DNA of 9,385 bases from Chitinispirillaceae bacterium (GTDB taxonomy: Bacteria; Fibrobacterota; Chitinivibrionia; Chitinivibrionales; Chitinispirillaceae), in contig JAFGOU010000004.1 in the NCBI GenBank assembly GCA_016926315.1, forward strand, positions 1-9,385, written 5' to 3'. Positions 1 through 6,393 of this stretch are shown here, one piece after another. The notes below the pieces were generated by a model. The model was given only the letters and a program-made list of their open reading frames with translations. It was not told the origin of the DNA and did no database searches. The first letter of the stretch is position 1. Each line of letters opens with the position of its first letter. The translations under genes were made by a program, and so were the position numbers.

Positions 1-527
1 ACATATTGTACAACGCCGTCCTTGTCGACCAGATAGATCATCTCCGGGGACGATTCCGCAAGCGCGCGATATTTTTCCTCGCTCCGGGCAAGCTGCTCCC
101 GCACATGGATCTTTTCGGTCATGTCACGGACGCAGTGGACGATCCCGCTGAGGGTTCCTTCATCGTCAAGGATCGGGTCGACCGAAACCTCGAACCAGCG
201 GCCGTTGACCGGGAGCTCCATGGTCTCCCTGGCAAGCGTCTGCTTCATGCGCAGTACCGGGCAGCCGAGGATCGGCGCTTTCGTTCCGTGCACGACTTCA
301 TAACAGAATCTGCCGACCATCTCTTCGATCGGTTTCTGGAAGAGTTCCGCCATGGTGCGGTTGCAGCGGAGGATTTTCTGGTCGGGACCGAGCAGGCAGA
401 TGCCGTCGCGGGAGCTGTCAAAGGTCTGCTGCCACTCCCGGGCCAGACGGCGCAACTCCGTTTTGCCGGGATGTCCGTTTTTGAAAGAAGTTTCGGATGG
501 GTGCGCGGGCTCGGTTGCTTTCGCCAT
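1..527 (-). CDS. PAS-domain sensory protein, N-terminal part (cut by window edge)
   Basis: The first 175 residues of a signalling protein are visible; the rest lies beyond base 1. Residues about 30-140 form one PAS domain: a DGICLLGPDQKILRCN strand/turn segment, a CYEVVHGTKAPILGCP segment typical of PAS_4/PAS_9-type domains, WFEVSVDPI, and a closing IVHCVRDMTEK. A short coiled linker (REQLARSEEKYRALAE, about 143-158) leads into a second PAS domain beginning SSPEMIYLVDKDG. Such repeats usually sense small molecules or redox state and feed a histidine kinase or diguanylate cyclase output, which is not in view. The first 30 residues are polar, with no signal peptide or membrane segment, so the visible part is probably cytoplasmic. 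ATG at 527 is the first ATG after the in-frame stop. Its Shine-Dalgarno is weak (GGTGGT), so an upstream TTG start is possible. A good promoter lies at 638-666. Confidence 0.85.
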   Translation of the reverse strand, partial: MAKATEPAHPSETSFKNGHPGKTELRRLAREWQQTFDSSRDGICLLGPDQKILRCNRTMAELFQKPIEEMVGRFCYEVVHGTKAPILGCPVLRMKQTLARETMELPVNGRWFEVSVDPILDDEGTLSGIVHCVRDMTEKIHVREQLARSEEKYRALAESSPEMIYLVDKDGVVQY

Positions 528-637
528 TGTACCACCAGGGAACAAACGGTTTAGCGGTCCACGGCCCGTCAGGAGGTCGGCATAGAGATGCGGCAACGGT
601 GCGGAAGCGGGGCCTTACCGATGTGTTTGCTTCTATT

Positions 638-666
638 AATATAAGGAATATATTCGCAACGATCAA
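638..666 (-). promoter_or_regulatory. Sigma-70-like promoter for the PAS protein gene
   Basis: On the minus strand, TTGATC (666-661) is followed after exactly 17 bases by TATATT (643-638). Transcription would begin near 631 and give a leader of roughly 100 bases before the ATG at 527. The promoter sits just downstream of the minus-strand terminator at 681-712, as expected for a new transcription unit. Confidence 0.6.
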
Positions 667-680
667 GAATTTTTCGGATG

Positions 681-712
681 AAAAAAACGGGGGCGGACCG
701 CTGGTCCGCCCC
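681..712 (-). terminator. Strong intrinsic terminator, minus strand
   Basis: A perfect 10-bp GC-rich stem (arms 703-712 and 690-699, GGGGCGGACC with its complement) closes on a 3-base loop. On the minus strand it is followed two bases later by seven T (687-681). It lies about 30 bases past the TAA at 743-745 that ends the remnant reading frame, so it most likely terminated that gene. It also insulates the PAS-gene promoter. Confidence 0.85.
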
Positions 713-742
713 TGCTCCTGGCAAGAAAATCGATCAAGTCAA

Positions 743-980
743 TTACCAGTACCATATCTTTCCAAGAACCATCCTTGCTCCCTTGGATTTGATGCTGATC
801 AGGTACATGCCGCGCGCCGGGCAGTGGCAGGCGTTGCTCGATGTGGCCGCGCATTTCATCTCCGGGGAATTTCTGTCTGATTCCATCGGTCCGATAGGAT
901 GCGGAGTGCAACCCTTGCTGGTCTGAGAACATAATGCATGAAAATGCCGTGGGTATGGCTTTATCTGAAAATGAATTTCA
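743..980 (-). pseudogene. Remnant of a secreted-protein C-terminal tail (T9SS-sorting-domain-like), frameshifted
   Basis: Two minus-strand frames join by skipping one base near 818. The upstream frame gives FSCIMFSDQQG, then GDEMRGHIEQRLPLP; the downstream frame continues PARGMYLISIKSKGARMVLGK and ends at TAA (745-743). The joined string has the outline of a type IX secretion type-A sorting domain: a beta-strand and short 'FD-x-x-G' turn, then L-P-x-G-x-Y-x-x-x-I/L, then a basic strand ending in K-I at the C-terminus. Upstream the frame is closed by a TGA at 980-978, and no cargo domain is recognisable between there and adk. An intrinsic terminator follows at the expected distance. I infer the decayed 3' end of a longer gene. 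The family call is by eye; a FlgD-like or other Ig-like tail is the main alternative. Confidence 0.45.
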
Positions 981-1113
981 ACCTGTATGGACCATTCGCA
1001 AGGCCGGAAAAATACCCATACGAGTATGCTTCCGGTACATCCTATCGTTAAAACGGTTTTTAATAGGCTTTGCAATCATACTATGCGGAATCGCTGCCGT
1101 TCGAAGGTACCGC

Positions 1114-1143
1114 TTGACGATCATGGTGTTCCTCATGTATTTC
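1114..1143 (+). promoter_or_regulatory. Possible adk promoter
   Basis: TTGACG (1114-1119) is followed after 18 bases by TATTTC (1138-1143). The -35 is good and the -10 poor. Its position would give a short leader carrying the ribosome binding site at 1166-1170. No better candidate was seen between 980 and 1175. Confidence 0.3.
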
Positions 1144-1175
1144 GTATTGGTTCCACACTATTAGAAAGGATCACC

Positions 1176-1751
1176 ATGTCAGGAAAGAACGTAGGATTAT
1201 TCGGCCCGCCCGGAGCGGGAAAGGGGACCCAGGCCGCGAAACTCAAAGACCTTCTCGTCGTTCCCCATATCTCCACCGGTGACATGTTCAGGTACCATAT
1301 TAAAAACAGCACCGAACTGGGAATCACCGCGAGATCATATACCGATAAAGGGCAGCTTGTGCCCGATGAGGTGACAATCAGCATGGTGAAGGAGCGGCTT
1401 AACAGGGACGATGTAAAAAACGGGTTTCTCCTTGACGGGTTTCCGCGCAGCGTGCCGCAGGCCGAAGCGCTGGAAAATATCCTTGCGGAGGCCGGTCTAC
1501 CGCTTGACCATGTGATCAACATCAGCATTTCCGACGAGGAGATAAGAAGTCGTCTCTCGAAGCGCGCCTCGATCGAAGGACGGGCCGACGACGCCGATCC
1601 GAAGGTGATACAGAACCGGATCGACACCTATAAATCGCAGAGCGAACCGTGCCTTGCGTACTACCGGCCAAAGGGATTGGTTCGCGACATTGAGGGAATA
1701 GGTACGGTCGACGAGGTGTTTGACCGTATCCGGAAGGAGTTTGGGAGGTAA
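1176..1751 (+). CDS. adk: Adenylate kinase (short form)
   Basis: This cytoplasmic enzyme interconverts ATP + AMP and 2 ADP, balancing adenine nucleotides. The 191-residue protein has the P-loop GPPGAGKGT at residues 10-18, the AMP-binding ISTGDMFR at 32-39, the KGQLVPDE lid-hinge segment at 58-65 and the diagnostic LLDGFPRS at 85-92. The LID after RLSKR is short (ASIEGRADDADPKVIQNRID), so this is the short-lid type without the zinc-binding insertion of the ~215-residue enzymes. ADDADPKVIQNRIDTY matches the usual R-x-D-D-x-x-x-x-x-x-x-R-x-x-x-Y end of the lid. The ATG at 1176 is chosen because AAGGA sits five bases upstream and the protein begins at the usual place before the P-loop; an in-frame ATG at 987 would add 63 unrelated residues. 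The gene stands alone, not in the common secY-adk-map ribosomal context, and converges on the response regulator. Confidence 0.96.
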   Translation: MSGKNVGLFGPPGAGKGTQAAKLKDLLVVPHISTGDMFRYHIKNSTELGITARSYTDKGQLVPDEVTISMVKERLNRDDVKNGFLLDGFPRSVPQAEALENILAEAGLPLDHVINISISDEEIRSRLSKRASIEGRADDADPKVIQNRIDTYKSQSEPCLAYYRPKGLVRDIEGIGTVDEVFDRIRKEFGR

Positions 1752-1752
1752 G

Positions 1753-1795
1753 GCCGAAGGATACTGAGGAGTTATCCCGCCTTCAGCACTTTTTT
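1753..1795 (+). terminator. Possible adk terminator
   Basis: GC-GAAGG (1753-1760, one unpaired C) can pair with CCTTC-GC (1780-1787, one unpaired A) around a 19-base loop. A run of six T (1790-1795) follows two bases later. The stem is weak, and the T-run lies inside the 3' end of the convergent response-regulator gene. Confidence 0.3.
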
Positions 1796-2152
1796 CACGG
1801 TCGTAGTCAGTATTTTTGGATCGAACGGTTTCTGCAGCGTGGCGTCCGCCGTGAAATAATCAGCCATTTTGAGGAAACTGAGCGATCTCTCTACACCTGA
1901 CATCGCGATGATCGGCACGGTCGGGTTCTCCTTGCGCATGAGCACGATTGCATCGAGGCCATTGATGACCGGCATGGAAATATCGGTAATGACGAGGTCG
2001 AACTTTTCCTGATTGAACCGGGAGACCCCCTCCTTGCCGTTTCTGCAGGTGGTGACCGCGAACCCCGCTTTTTCCAGTGTTACCTTTACAAGACCCCTGG
2101 TGGGACTGTCGTCGTCCATTACGAGTATTTTTTTGCCTTCGCGGAATTTCAT
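1772..2152 (-). CDS. Single-domain (CheY/Spo0F-like) response regulator
   Basis: This 126-residue receiver domain has no output domain. It has the acidic pocket (MDDDS, D13-D14), the phosphoacceptor Asp57 in LVITDISMP, the Ser85 switch residue (AMSGVE) and the conserved Lys108 (LQKPF). It should therefore be phosphorylated by a histidine kinase and act through protein-protein contacts, as CheY or Spo0F do. The start at 2152 is preferred over the in-frame ATG at 2164: its ATG forms an ATGA overlap with the stop of the upstream barrel-protein gene, and a GGAG lies six bases before it, which indicates translational coupling. A partner kinase is not identifiable; the PAS protein at 1-527 is nearby but in a separate unit. 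The pathway it serves is unknown. Confidence 0.92.
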   Translation of the reverse strand: MKFREGKKILVMDDDSPTRGLVKVTLEKAGFAVTTCRNGKEGVSRFNQEKFDLVITDISMPVINGLDAIVLMRKENPTVPIIAMSGVERSLSFLKMADYFTADATLQKPFDPKILTTTVKKVLKAG

Positions 2153-3138
2153 GGCGCGCTCCATTGATTTCGTGTCAACGTTTTCCTCTGGAATCCCGGG
2201 AGCCGGATCGTTTGCTCGAGCCCCACTTCGAGGGCGATCTCATTCGCCGTCTCGCCCTCGAACGGCCGGCGCTGCGCTAATTCAAGCGCACAGAAGATGC
2301 CGTCCTTGATCCTGAACGACACGCCGCCCCCGATACGCATATCCATATTTTCGAAATTGGCCGCAGCCAGCGAAACGGCGTCGGCGCGGAGGGCACAATA
2401 TATTCGTTTGCCGAATGCGTACTGCAGGCCCGCGTAAAAACCGGATGCCAGCAACCGATTTTCAGACGCGGTTGAATAGAGACCCTCGAAATCCATGCCC
2501 GCATTGCCGCAGTTGACCGCGCCCGCGATATCGATATCAATACCATCCGGATTGGCACGCGACGACAGGCGGACGATAGACTCGCCGGGCAGCAGCGCAT
2601 CGATATTCACGACGGCGGTGTGAAGGTAGATGTTTTCGAGAGTGAGGTCGTCAAATCTTGAAAGCACGGTGAACCCAAATCCACCCCTGAAGTAATCGAA
2701 AAAGGGGCTGTTGATGATCACGGCAGGGCAGACAAGTTCCACGTCATCAAGAAGCAGAGGATCGCTGATCATCCGCGTGGTGAGGAGCCCGTGGTTCATA
2801 GCCTGCTGGCCGAAAAGGAATTCGACGGCAAGGCGCGATGGCGTCCAGGCCACCACCGCCTGGGTGATCCGGAGTGAATCGAGCCAGTGGTGCGACCGTA
2901 CGGAGATCGACGCAACCACCTCGCCGCTGACATTGACGTTTGCACTAAAGTCCGCCTCGCCGATGCCGAATGACGGGTCGGTGTCCTTTGCCAGGTCTTT
3001 CGCGTAATCCACGGTAACATGCCCGCCGAGCTCAAAGGCGGGTTTTTCGTCCTGTGCTGCAGTCTCTTTTTCCGCGGCAAGACACCAGGCGACAGTAATA
3101 AATAACACCGTAAGGACGGACTGTGCAATTACCGACAC
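2149..3138 (-). CDS. Outer-membrane beta-barrel protein, LbtU/porin-like
   Basis: A 329-residue exported protein. A hydrophobic signal segment (SVLTVLFITVAWCLAA, residues 7-22) has a likely signal-peptidase-I cut after LAA. The mature part is alternating-residue beta strand throughout: FELGGHVTVDYAKD, DFSANVNVSGEVVASISVRS, MRIGGGVSFRIKDGIFCALELAQ, EIALEVGLEQTIRL. The middle block, FLFGQQAMNHGLLTTRMISDPLLLDD, resembles the 'G-Q-x-x-P-F-G ... M-I-S-D-P-L-T-L' block of LbtU-type siderophore porins, which is why I suggest that family; the substrate is unknown. The start is GTG at 3138, supported by AAAGGAG about six bases upstream and by the lack of any other start in frame. Unusually, the signal peptide has no Lys/Arg near its N-terminus. 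The gene is first in an operon with the response regulator, overlapping by ATGA. Confidence 0.72.
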   Translation of the reverse strand: MSVIAQSVLTVLFITVAWCLAAEKETAAQDEKPAFELGGHVTVDYAKDLAKDTDPSFGIGEADFSANVNVSGEVVASISVRSHHWLDSLRITQAVVAWTPSRLAVEFLFGQQAMNHGLLTTRMISDPLLLDDVELVCPAVIINSPFFDYFRGGFGFTVLSRFDDLTLENIYLHTAVVNIDALLPGESIVRLSSRANPDGIDIDIAGAVNCGNAGMDFEGLYSTASENRLLASGFYAGLQYAFGKRIYCALRADAVSLAAANFENMDMRIGGGVSFRIKDGIFCALELAQRRPFEGETANEIALEVGLEQTIRLPGFQRKTLTRNQWSAP

Positions 3139-3259
3139 GGTTTCTCCTTTTCGGATGGTTTCGGGTTGCCTCTTTGTGACAAGGCATTATAGTATATCAT
3201 TATGGGGAACGCTTCGAACAGGGGTAGTTTTTACGGAATAATCCGGCTATAGGTGCTTA

Positions 3260-3304
3260 GGGCGTTTTGAACGACAAAATATTGTCGTTCGTAATAAAAC
3301 GCCC
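3260..3304. repeat. Long imperfect palindrome (nested 18-bp stem)
   Basis: Outer arms GGGCGTTTT (3260-3268) and AAAACGCCC (3296-3304) enclose inner arms GAACGACAA (3269-3277) and TTGTCGTTC (3282-3290) with a 4-base loop and a 5-base bulge (3291-3295). All 18 pairs are perfect. No T-run follows on either strand, so it is not an ordinary terminator. It could be a structured RNA, a protein-binding palindrome or a small repetitive element. Confidence 0.75.
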
Positions 3305-3333
3305 GGTGTGCCATCAATATCGTTCCATAGTGC

Positions 3334-3377
3334 CGCGCCACTGGCGCGCGGACTTTCAAGCGCAGTCTTGAAAGTCC
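3334..3377. repeat. Two adjacent perfect hairpins
   Basis: CGCGCC (3334-3339) pairs with GGCGCG (3343-3348) across a 3-base loop. Directly after it, GGACTTTCAAG (3350-3360) pairs with CTTGAAAGTCC (3367-3377) across a 6-base loop. With the palindrome at 3260-3304 they make three consecutive hairpins in about 120 bases that no gene explains. No T-tract follows either hairpin. Confidence 0.7.
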
Positions 3378-3601
3378 TGGAGAACTTCTTTGCCGAATGG
3401 GCCGTTGTTTTGAAAATGGGTTTTCAGTCCCGCGGCTTTATGAGATTGTCCTCGAACCCATGCGCCTCGACAGGCCTTTGATCAAATCGTAACAGGGCAG
3501 GGCGTCTTGACGAAAGCGTGCCACCCCTCTGGGTGAAGCTCGGTTTTCGGCAGAAACGTACGGGGCGCAAGCCGGCATGATTGGAAATTCACCGGTAAAA
3601 A

Positions 3602-3635
3602 CAGAAAAGGAAGGCATTGCCGCCTTCCTTTTCTG
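3602..3635. terminator. Bidirectional intrinsic terminator
   Basis: A perfect 14-bp stem (3602-3615 with 3622-3635) has a 6-base loop. Its core GGAAGGC/GCCTTCC is flanked by AAAA on one side and TTTT on the other, so it can act in both directions. On the minus strand it lies 7 bases after the TGA at 3645-3643 and closes the transcription unit that starts at the 3910-3938 promoter. Confidence 0.7.
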
Positions 3636-3642
3636 AAGAGTT

Positions 3643-3717
3643 TCATCCATCTTTCGCGCACCGCCCGCCGCCGCATCCCAGGTGCACCTGCCATTCGGTT
3701 CTGGGAGCAGTACTCAC
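3643..3717 (-). CDS. Possible 24-residue Cys/Gly peptide (uncertain)
   Basis: A GTG at 3717 overlaps the TGA of the preceding small frame (GTGA) and opens a 24-residue frame ending in LGCGGGRCAKDG, with stop at 3645-3643. Only 7 bases separate this stop from the terminator stem, which is the geometry of a real gene end. There is no clear Shine-Dalgarno, so it would depend on coupling. Alternatively, it is the out-of-frame end of one longer decayed gene: another frame through the same DNA reads GCEYCSQNRMAGAPG. I do not recognise a family. Confidence 0.25.
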   Translation of the reverse strand: MSTAPRTEWQVHLGCGGGRCAKDG

Positions 3718-3857
3718 AGCCCCCGCGGTTGCAGGTCTTCCTGAAGGGCGATCTCCATCAAAATAAAGCCGCCCGGTATGAGGTTGCTTGCAGCACACGC
3801 CAACCACCCCGGACGCAGAATAACGTTCAGGGTCAGAAACGCATGTGTCTCCCGCGT
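3714..3857 (-). CDS. Possible small protein with ACG in place of a start codon (uncertain)
   Basis: This frame begins nine bases after a near-perfect Shine-Dalgarno (AAAGGAGGTG). It would give about 47 residues, including NVILRPGWLACAASNLIPGG and MEIALQEDLQPRGL, with a hydrophobic middle and an acidic, GC3-rich tail. The codon at the right distance is ACG, so either ACG is used, the gene has lost its ATG by one transition, or the transcript is non-coding. A GTG two bases after GGAGG would make only a 10-residue peptide and is badly spaced. The sigma-70 promoter and terminator around it are complete. I do not recognise the protein. Confidence 0.3.
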   Translation of the reverse strand, partial: TRETHAFLTLNVILRPGWLACAASNLIPGGFILMEIALQEDLQPRGL

Positions 3858-3866
3858 GGTTTCACA

Positions 3867-3874
3867 CCTCCTTT
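3867..3874 (-). promoter_or_regulatory. Strong Shine-Dalgarno without a normal start codon
   Basis: AAAGGAGG, continuing TGTGA on the minus strand, matches the 16S anti-Shine-Dalgarno over about nine bases. No ATG or TTG lies 5-12 bases downstream; the codon nine bases away is ACG. Confidence 0.65.
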
Positions 3875-3909
3875 GGATTATGAATAACACGCAGGACCAA
3901 ACAGAATTA

Positions 3910-3938
3910 ATTATACCAGGGACCAAAAGAAATTTCAA
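3910..3938 (-). promoter_or_regulatory. Near-consensus sigma-70 promoter, minus strand
   Basis: On the minus strand, TTGAAA (3938-3933) is followed after exactly 17 bases by a perfect TATAAT (3915-3910). Transcription would start near 3903, 30 bases before the strong ribosome binding site at 3874-3867, and end at the 3602-3635 hairpin, giving an RNA of about 300 bases. Confidence 0.75.
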
Positions 3939-4010
3939 GGGATTTAATTTAGTATTTCCGCATCCCCCGCACGGGAGAGTCTGTTTTCAGGGGTTTAAAA
4001 AACACCATTA

Positions 4011-4116
4011 GGGGACCTCTGAAAATTGCTCGGTTGTTCGGTGCTGCACATAGGTCCCCCTCCCCAAACCGGGATAGCAAAGAATCCCGGTTGAAAAAGG
4101 AGTCCCCTCCATGTAA
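4011..4116 (+). promoter_or_regulatory. Folded leader of the lytic transglycosylase gene, with a start-stop codon pair
   Basis: GGGGACCT (4011-4018) can pair with AGGTCCCC (4052-4059). AACCGGGAT (4067-4075) pairs with ATCCCGGTT (4084-4092) across an 8-base loop. Immediately after comes AAAAAGGAG (4094-4102), then ATG at 4111 followed at once by TAA (4114-4116). A strong ribosome site thus drives a start-stop element 50 bases before the real gene start. No riboswitch class was recognised and no T-tract follows, so terminator function is not supported. A minimal upstream frame that tunes translation, or decay of an older gene, are both possible. Confidence 0.4.
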
Positions 4117-4166
4117 ATTTATACCGGAAAGTACGGCAAGGGATTTTTCCAGGAAGAATCGTCCGC

Positions 4167-6371
4167 ATGATTCTGAAAACATCGGTTTACGGGATAGTGA
4201 TTCCGTTTTTCTGCGTGGTTGTTACCCTTCAGGCGCAGGATAACTATGCGCTCTATCCCCTGGACATCACCGGGACCGGCGGCCTTCGCAATGGCGCGTA
4301 CCGGAAGGCCCTCGATACGCTGCGACGCAATCGTGAACCCGATTCCTCCTTTCGTCTGTTCAAGCTGGGGATAGCACATGCGTGCGTGGGTGATACGGCA
4401 AAGGCGATTTCTCGTTTCCGCGCCTGCGCGATCGGGGATTCCGCCATTGCACCGTTTGCCTGGGAAGCTATTGCCGATATAGCATCCCGCCGGAAAGGCC
4501 TGGACGACAGCGCCCTCTCCTGTTACTCAAGGGCAGTTGCCGCAGGGATCCCGGACCGGTACCGTACGAGCATTTTTGAAAAAATTACCGCGCTGATCGC
4601 TGATGATACGGCCCGTATTGCACCGCAGCCCTATGCCGCCGATTATAAAATATGGTATGACGCCCGAGGACCGCGTCCGCCTGACTCGCTTATTTTACTT
4701 GCTGACACGCTGATCGGGACAAAACAGTGGAGGCAGCTCGACTCGCTTCTTACCAGGACGCTGGCAACGCTCGATGCAAAAAGGCAGGTACTTATCATCA
4801 AAGCGATAGGCCGGGCACGGCTGCCTGACTCCGCGCTTACCGCGGCAGCGTTTTTTCAGGTGGCCCTCTCGGCAATGGAACAACGGTTGCTTACTATCGC
4901 GGAAAGAATGCTGGCAGCAGCAAAACGGAAAAGCGATTTCAACGCCGTCATTTCCGATCGGCGGTTCCAGTATGTGCGTGGTTTGATCTCGTTTTACGGG
5001 AAAAAATACGGTGAAGCGGCACCGGTGCTTGCACGATACGTGCAGGCTTATGGGCTTGAGCCGGACCTCGCACTCATTATCGCGCGGGCTTATTGGAGTC
5101 TGGACAGCACGGCAAAGGCGGCGTACTGGTATGACCGGTATATCGAACGGTATCCCACGGCAAAACCCATTCCCGAAATCCTCTGGCGCAGGGCCTGGAT
5201 CGAAGAGGAGCGGAAGCGGTTTCCTGCAGCGCTCGGGTTTTATAAAAGGTTATACACCTCACATCCCCGCTCTCCGCGAGCCGAGGAAGCGAATCTCCGC
5301 CATGCATTCTGCCTGTATCAGACCGGCGCCTATGATTCGGCGATAACGGTGTTCAATGAGTTTGACAAAAAAAACCCGTCGTCCGCGCTGTCGGCCACCG
5401 CGCGGTACTGGAAGGCCAAATGTCTTGTCGCGCGCGAAAAGATCGCGGAAGCCGCCACCCTGCTCGTGGAGGTCGCCCGGGCTGAACCGCATGAATATTA
5501 CGCTCATCGCGCCCGCTATCTCCTGCGGCTCTGTAACGATTCAATCAACGCGGACGTTCCCCTCGATACGATTGAGGATGATGTGCGCACGCTGAATTGG
5601 CTTGATTCTCTGACTGCGGATACGCAGCGACCGCTGACGGCCCAGGACAGCATGAACCTCCGTCGTGGCCTTGTCCTCGGCGCCATCGGAGCAGGTGATG
5701 CGTCGTCGATCTTTCTGGAACCGATAGAACTTTCTTTCCCCGGAAACCTGTCGCTGCAGTACCGTCTGGCTTTATTCTACAATGATATCAAGGCGCTGTC
5801 GCAGGCAGCCATGGCCGGGCGTCGATTCGGCTGGCGTCTTCCGCTCGAGAGCAGGCAATGCATACCGCTGTCGCTGTACCGTCTGATGTATCCGACCTAT
5901 TACAAGGAAGAAATCTTGCGGGAGTCCCTGAAGTGGAACCTGGACCCCTGTTTCGTGTGGGCGGTCATGAGGCAGGAGAGCGTTTTCAATCACAAAGTAG
6001 TTTCGCCGGCAGGGGCTGTCGGGCTTATGCAGATCATGCCTGGCACCGGCAGGGAGATCGCCCGCGAACAGCAGCGTGAGTTTCATGTCGATTCTTTGTA
6101 TATTCCCGATTACAACATCCAATTCGGGACCTGGTATCTGAGGAAGCTCCTCGATCAATTCAATGAAAACGATGCGCTTGCCGTCGCCAGTTACAATGGC
6201 GGCCCGAGAAAGGCGAAAGAGTGGTATTTGCGCAACCAGAGCGAAGATCTTGATCTCTATGTTGAAAATATCGGTTTCTCAGAGACGCGCAACTATGTAA
6301 AAAAAGTACTTGCCAATCATTGGACCTACCGGAGACTCACCCGGCTTGCGGTGCTGACGAAGGACCGTTGA
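4167..6371 (+). CDS. Soluble lytic murein transglycosylase (Slt70-like)
   Basis: This 734-residue periplasmic enzyme cleaves the MurNAc-GlcNAc bond of peptidoglycan, leaving 1,6-anhydro ends. A signal peptide (IVIPFFCVVVTLQA, cut near residue 23) is followed by about 540 residues of alpha-helical repeats. TPR-like pairs are clear around 350-450, e.g. GFYKRLYTSHPRSPRAEEA and ATARYWKAKCL, and the YYAHRARYLL stretch is typical of the Slt superhelix. The catalytic SLT domain runs from about 585 to 715: WAVMRQES with catalytic Glu604, GLMQIMP at 619-625 and AVASYNGGP at 672-680. FSETRNYVKKV near the end is the usual family motif. Length and order match Slt70, but the helical region is longer, suggesting extra repeats. 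The ATG at 4167 is followed directly by the signal peptide; its ribosome site (AGGAAG) is ten bases upstream, rather far. Confidence 0.93.
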   Translation: MILKTSVYGIVIPFFCVVVTLQAQDNYALYPLDITGTGGLRNGAYRKALDTLRRNREPDSSFRLFKLGIAHACVGDTAKAISRFRACAIGDSAIAPFAWEAIADIASRRKGLDDSALSCYSRAVAAGIPDRYRTSIFEKITALIADDTARIAPQPYAADYKIWYDARGPRPPDSLILLADTLIGTKQWRQLDSLLTRTLATLDAKRQVLIIKAIGRARLPDSALTAAAFFQVALSAMEQRLLTIAERMLAAAKRKSDFNAVISDRRFQYVRGLISFYGKKYGEAAPVLARYVQAYGLEPDLALIIARAYWSLDSTAKAAYWYDRYIERYPTAKPIPEILWRRAWIEEERKRFPAALGFYKRLYTSHPRSPRAEEANLRHAFCLYQTGAYDSAITVFNEFDKKNPSSALSATARYWKAKCLVAREKIAEAATLLVEVARAEPHEYYAHRARYLLRLCNDSINADVPLDTIEDDVRTLNWLDSLTADTQRPLTAQDSMNLRRGLVLGAIGAGDASSIFLEPIELSFPGNLSLQYRLALFYNDIKALSQAAMAGRRFGWRLPLESRQCIPLSLYRLMYPTYYKEEILRESLKWNLDPCFVWAVMRQESVFNHKVVSPAGAVGLMQIMPGTGREIAREQQREFHVDSLYIPDYNIQFGTWYLRKLLDQFNENDALAVASYNGGPRKAKEWYLRNQSEDLDLYVENIGFSETRNYVKKVLANHWTYRRLTRLAVLTKDR

Positions 6372-6393
6372 CCATTCGGGAACCGTTTCCGGG

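Noticed and set aside
6..554. 182-residue open frame on the plus strand
   Set aside because: It is antisense to the PAS protein, whose minus-strand frame shows clear domain motifs; the plus frame has no motif and no ribosome site.
3360..3450. Short protein-like strings (KTHFQNNGPFGKEVLQDFQD on minus; LENFFAEWAVVLKMGF on plus)
   Set aside because: Opposite strands give equally plausible peptides over the same bases, there is no start or ribosome site, and the DNA is hairpin-rich; chance is the better explanation.
3438..3694. Two 70-residue minus-strand frames
   Set aside because: Both run through the strong terminator hairpin at 3602-3635, have no ribosome site and overlap each other; neither looks like protein.
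4034..4243. 69-residue plus-strand frame over the transglycosylase leader
   Set aside because: It overlaps the leader hairpins and the signal-peptide coding region, is highly polar, and has no ribosome site.
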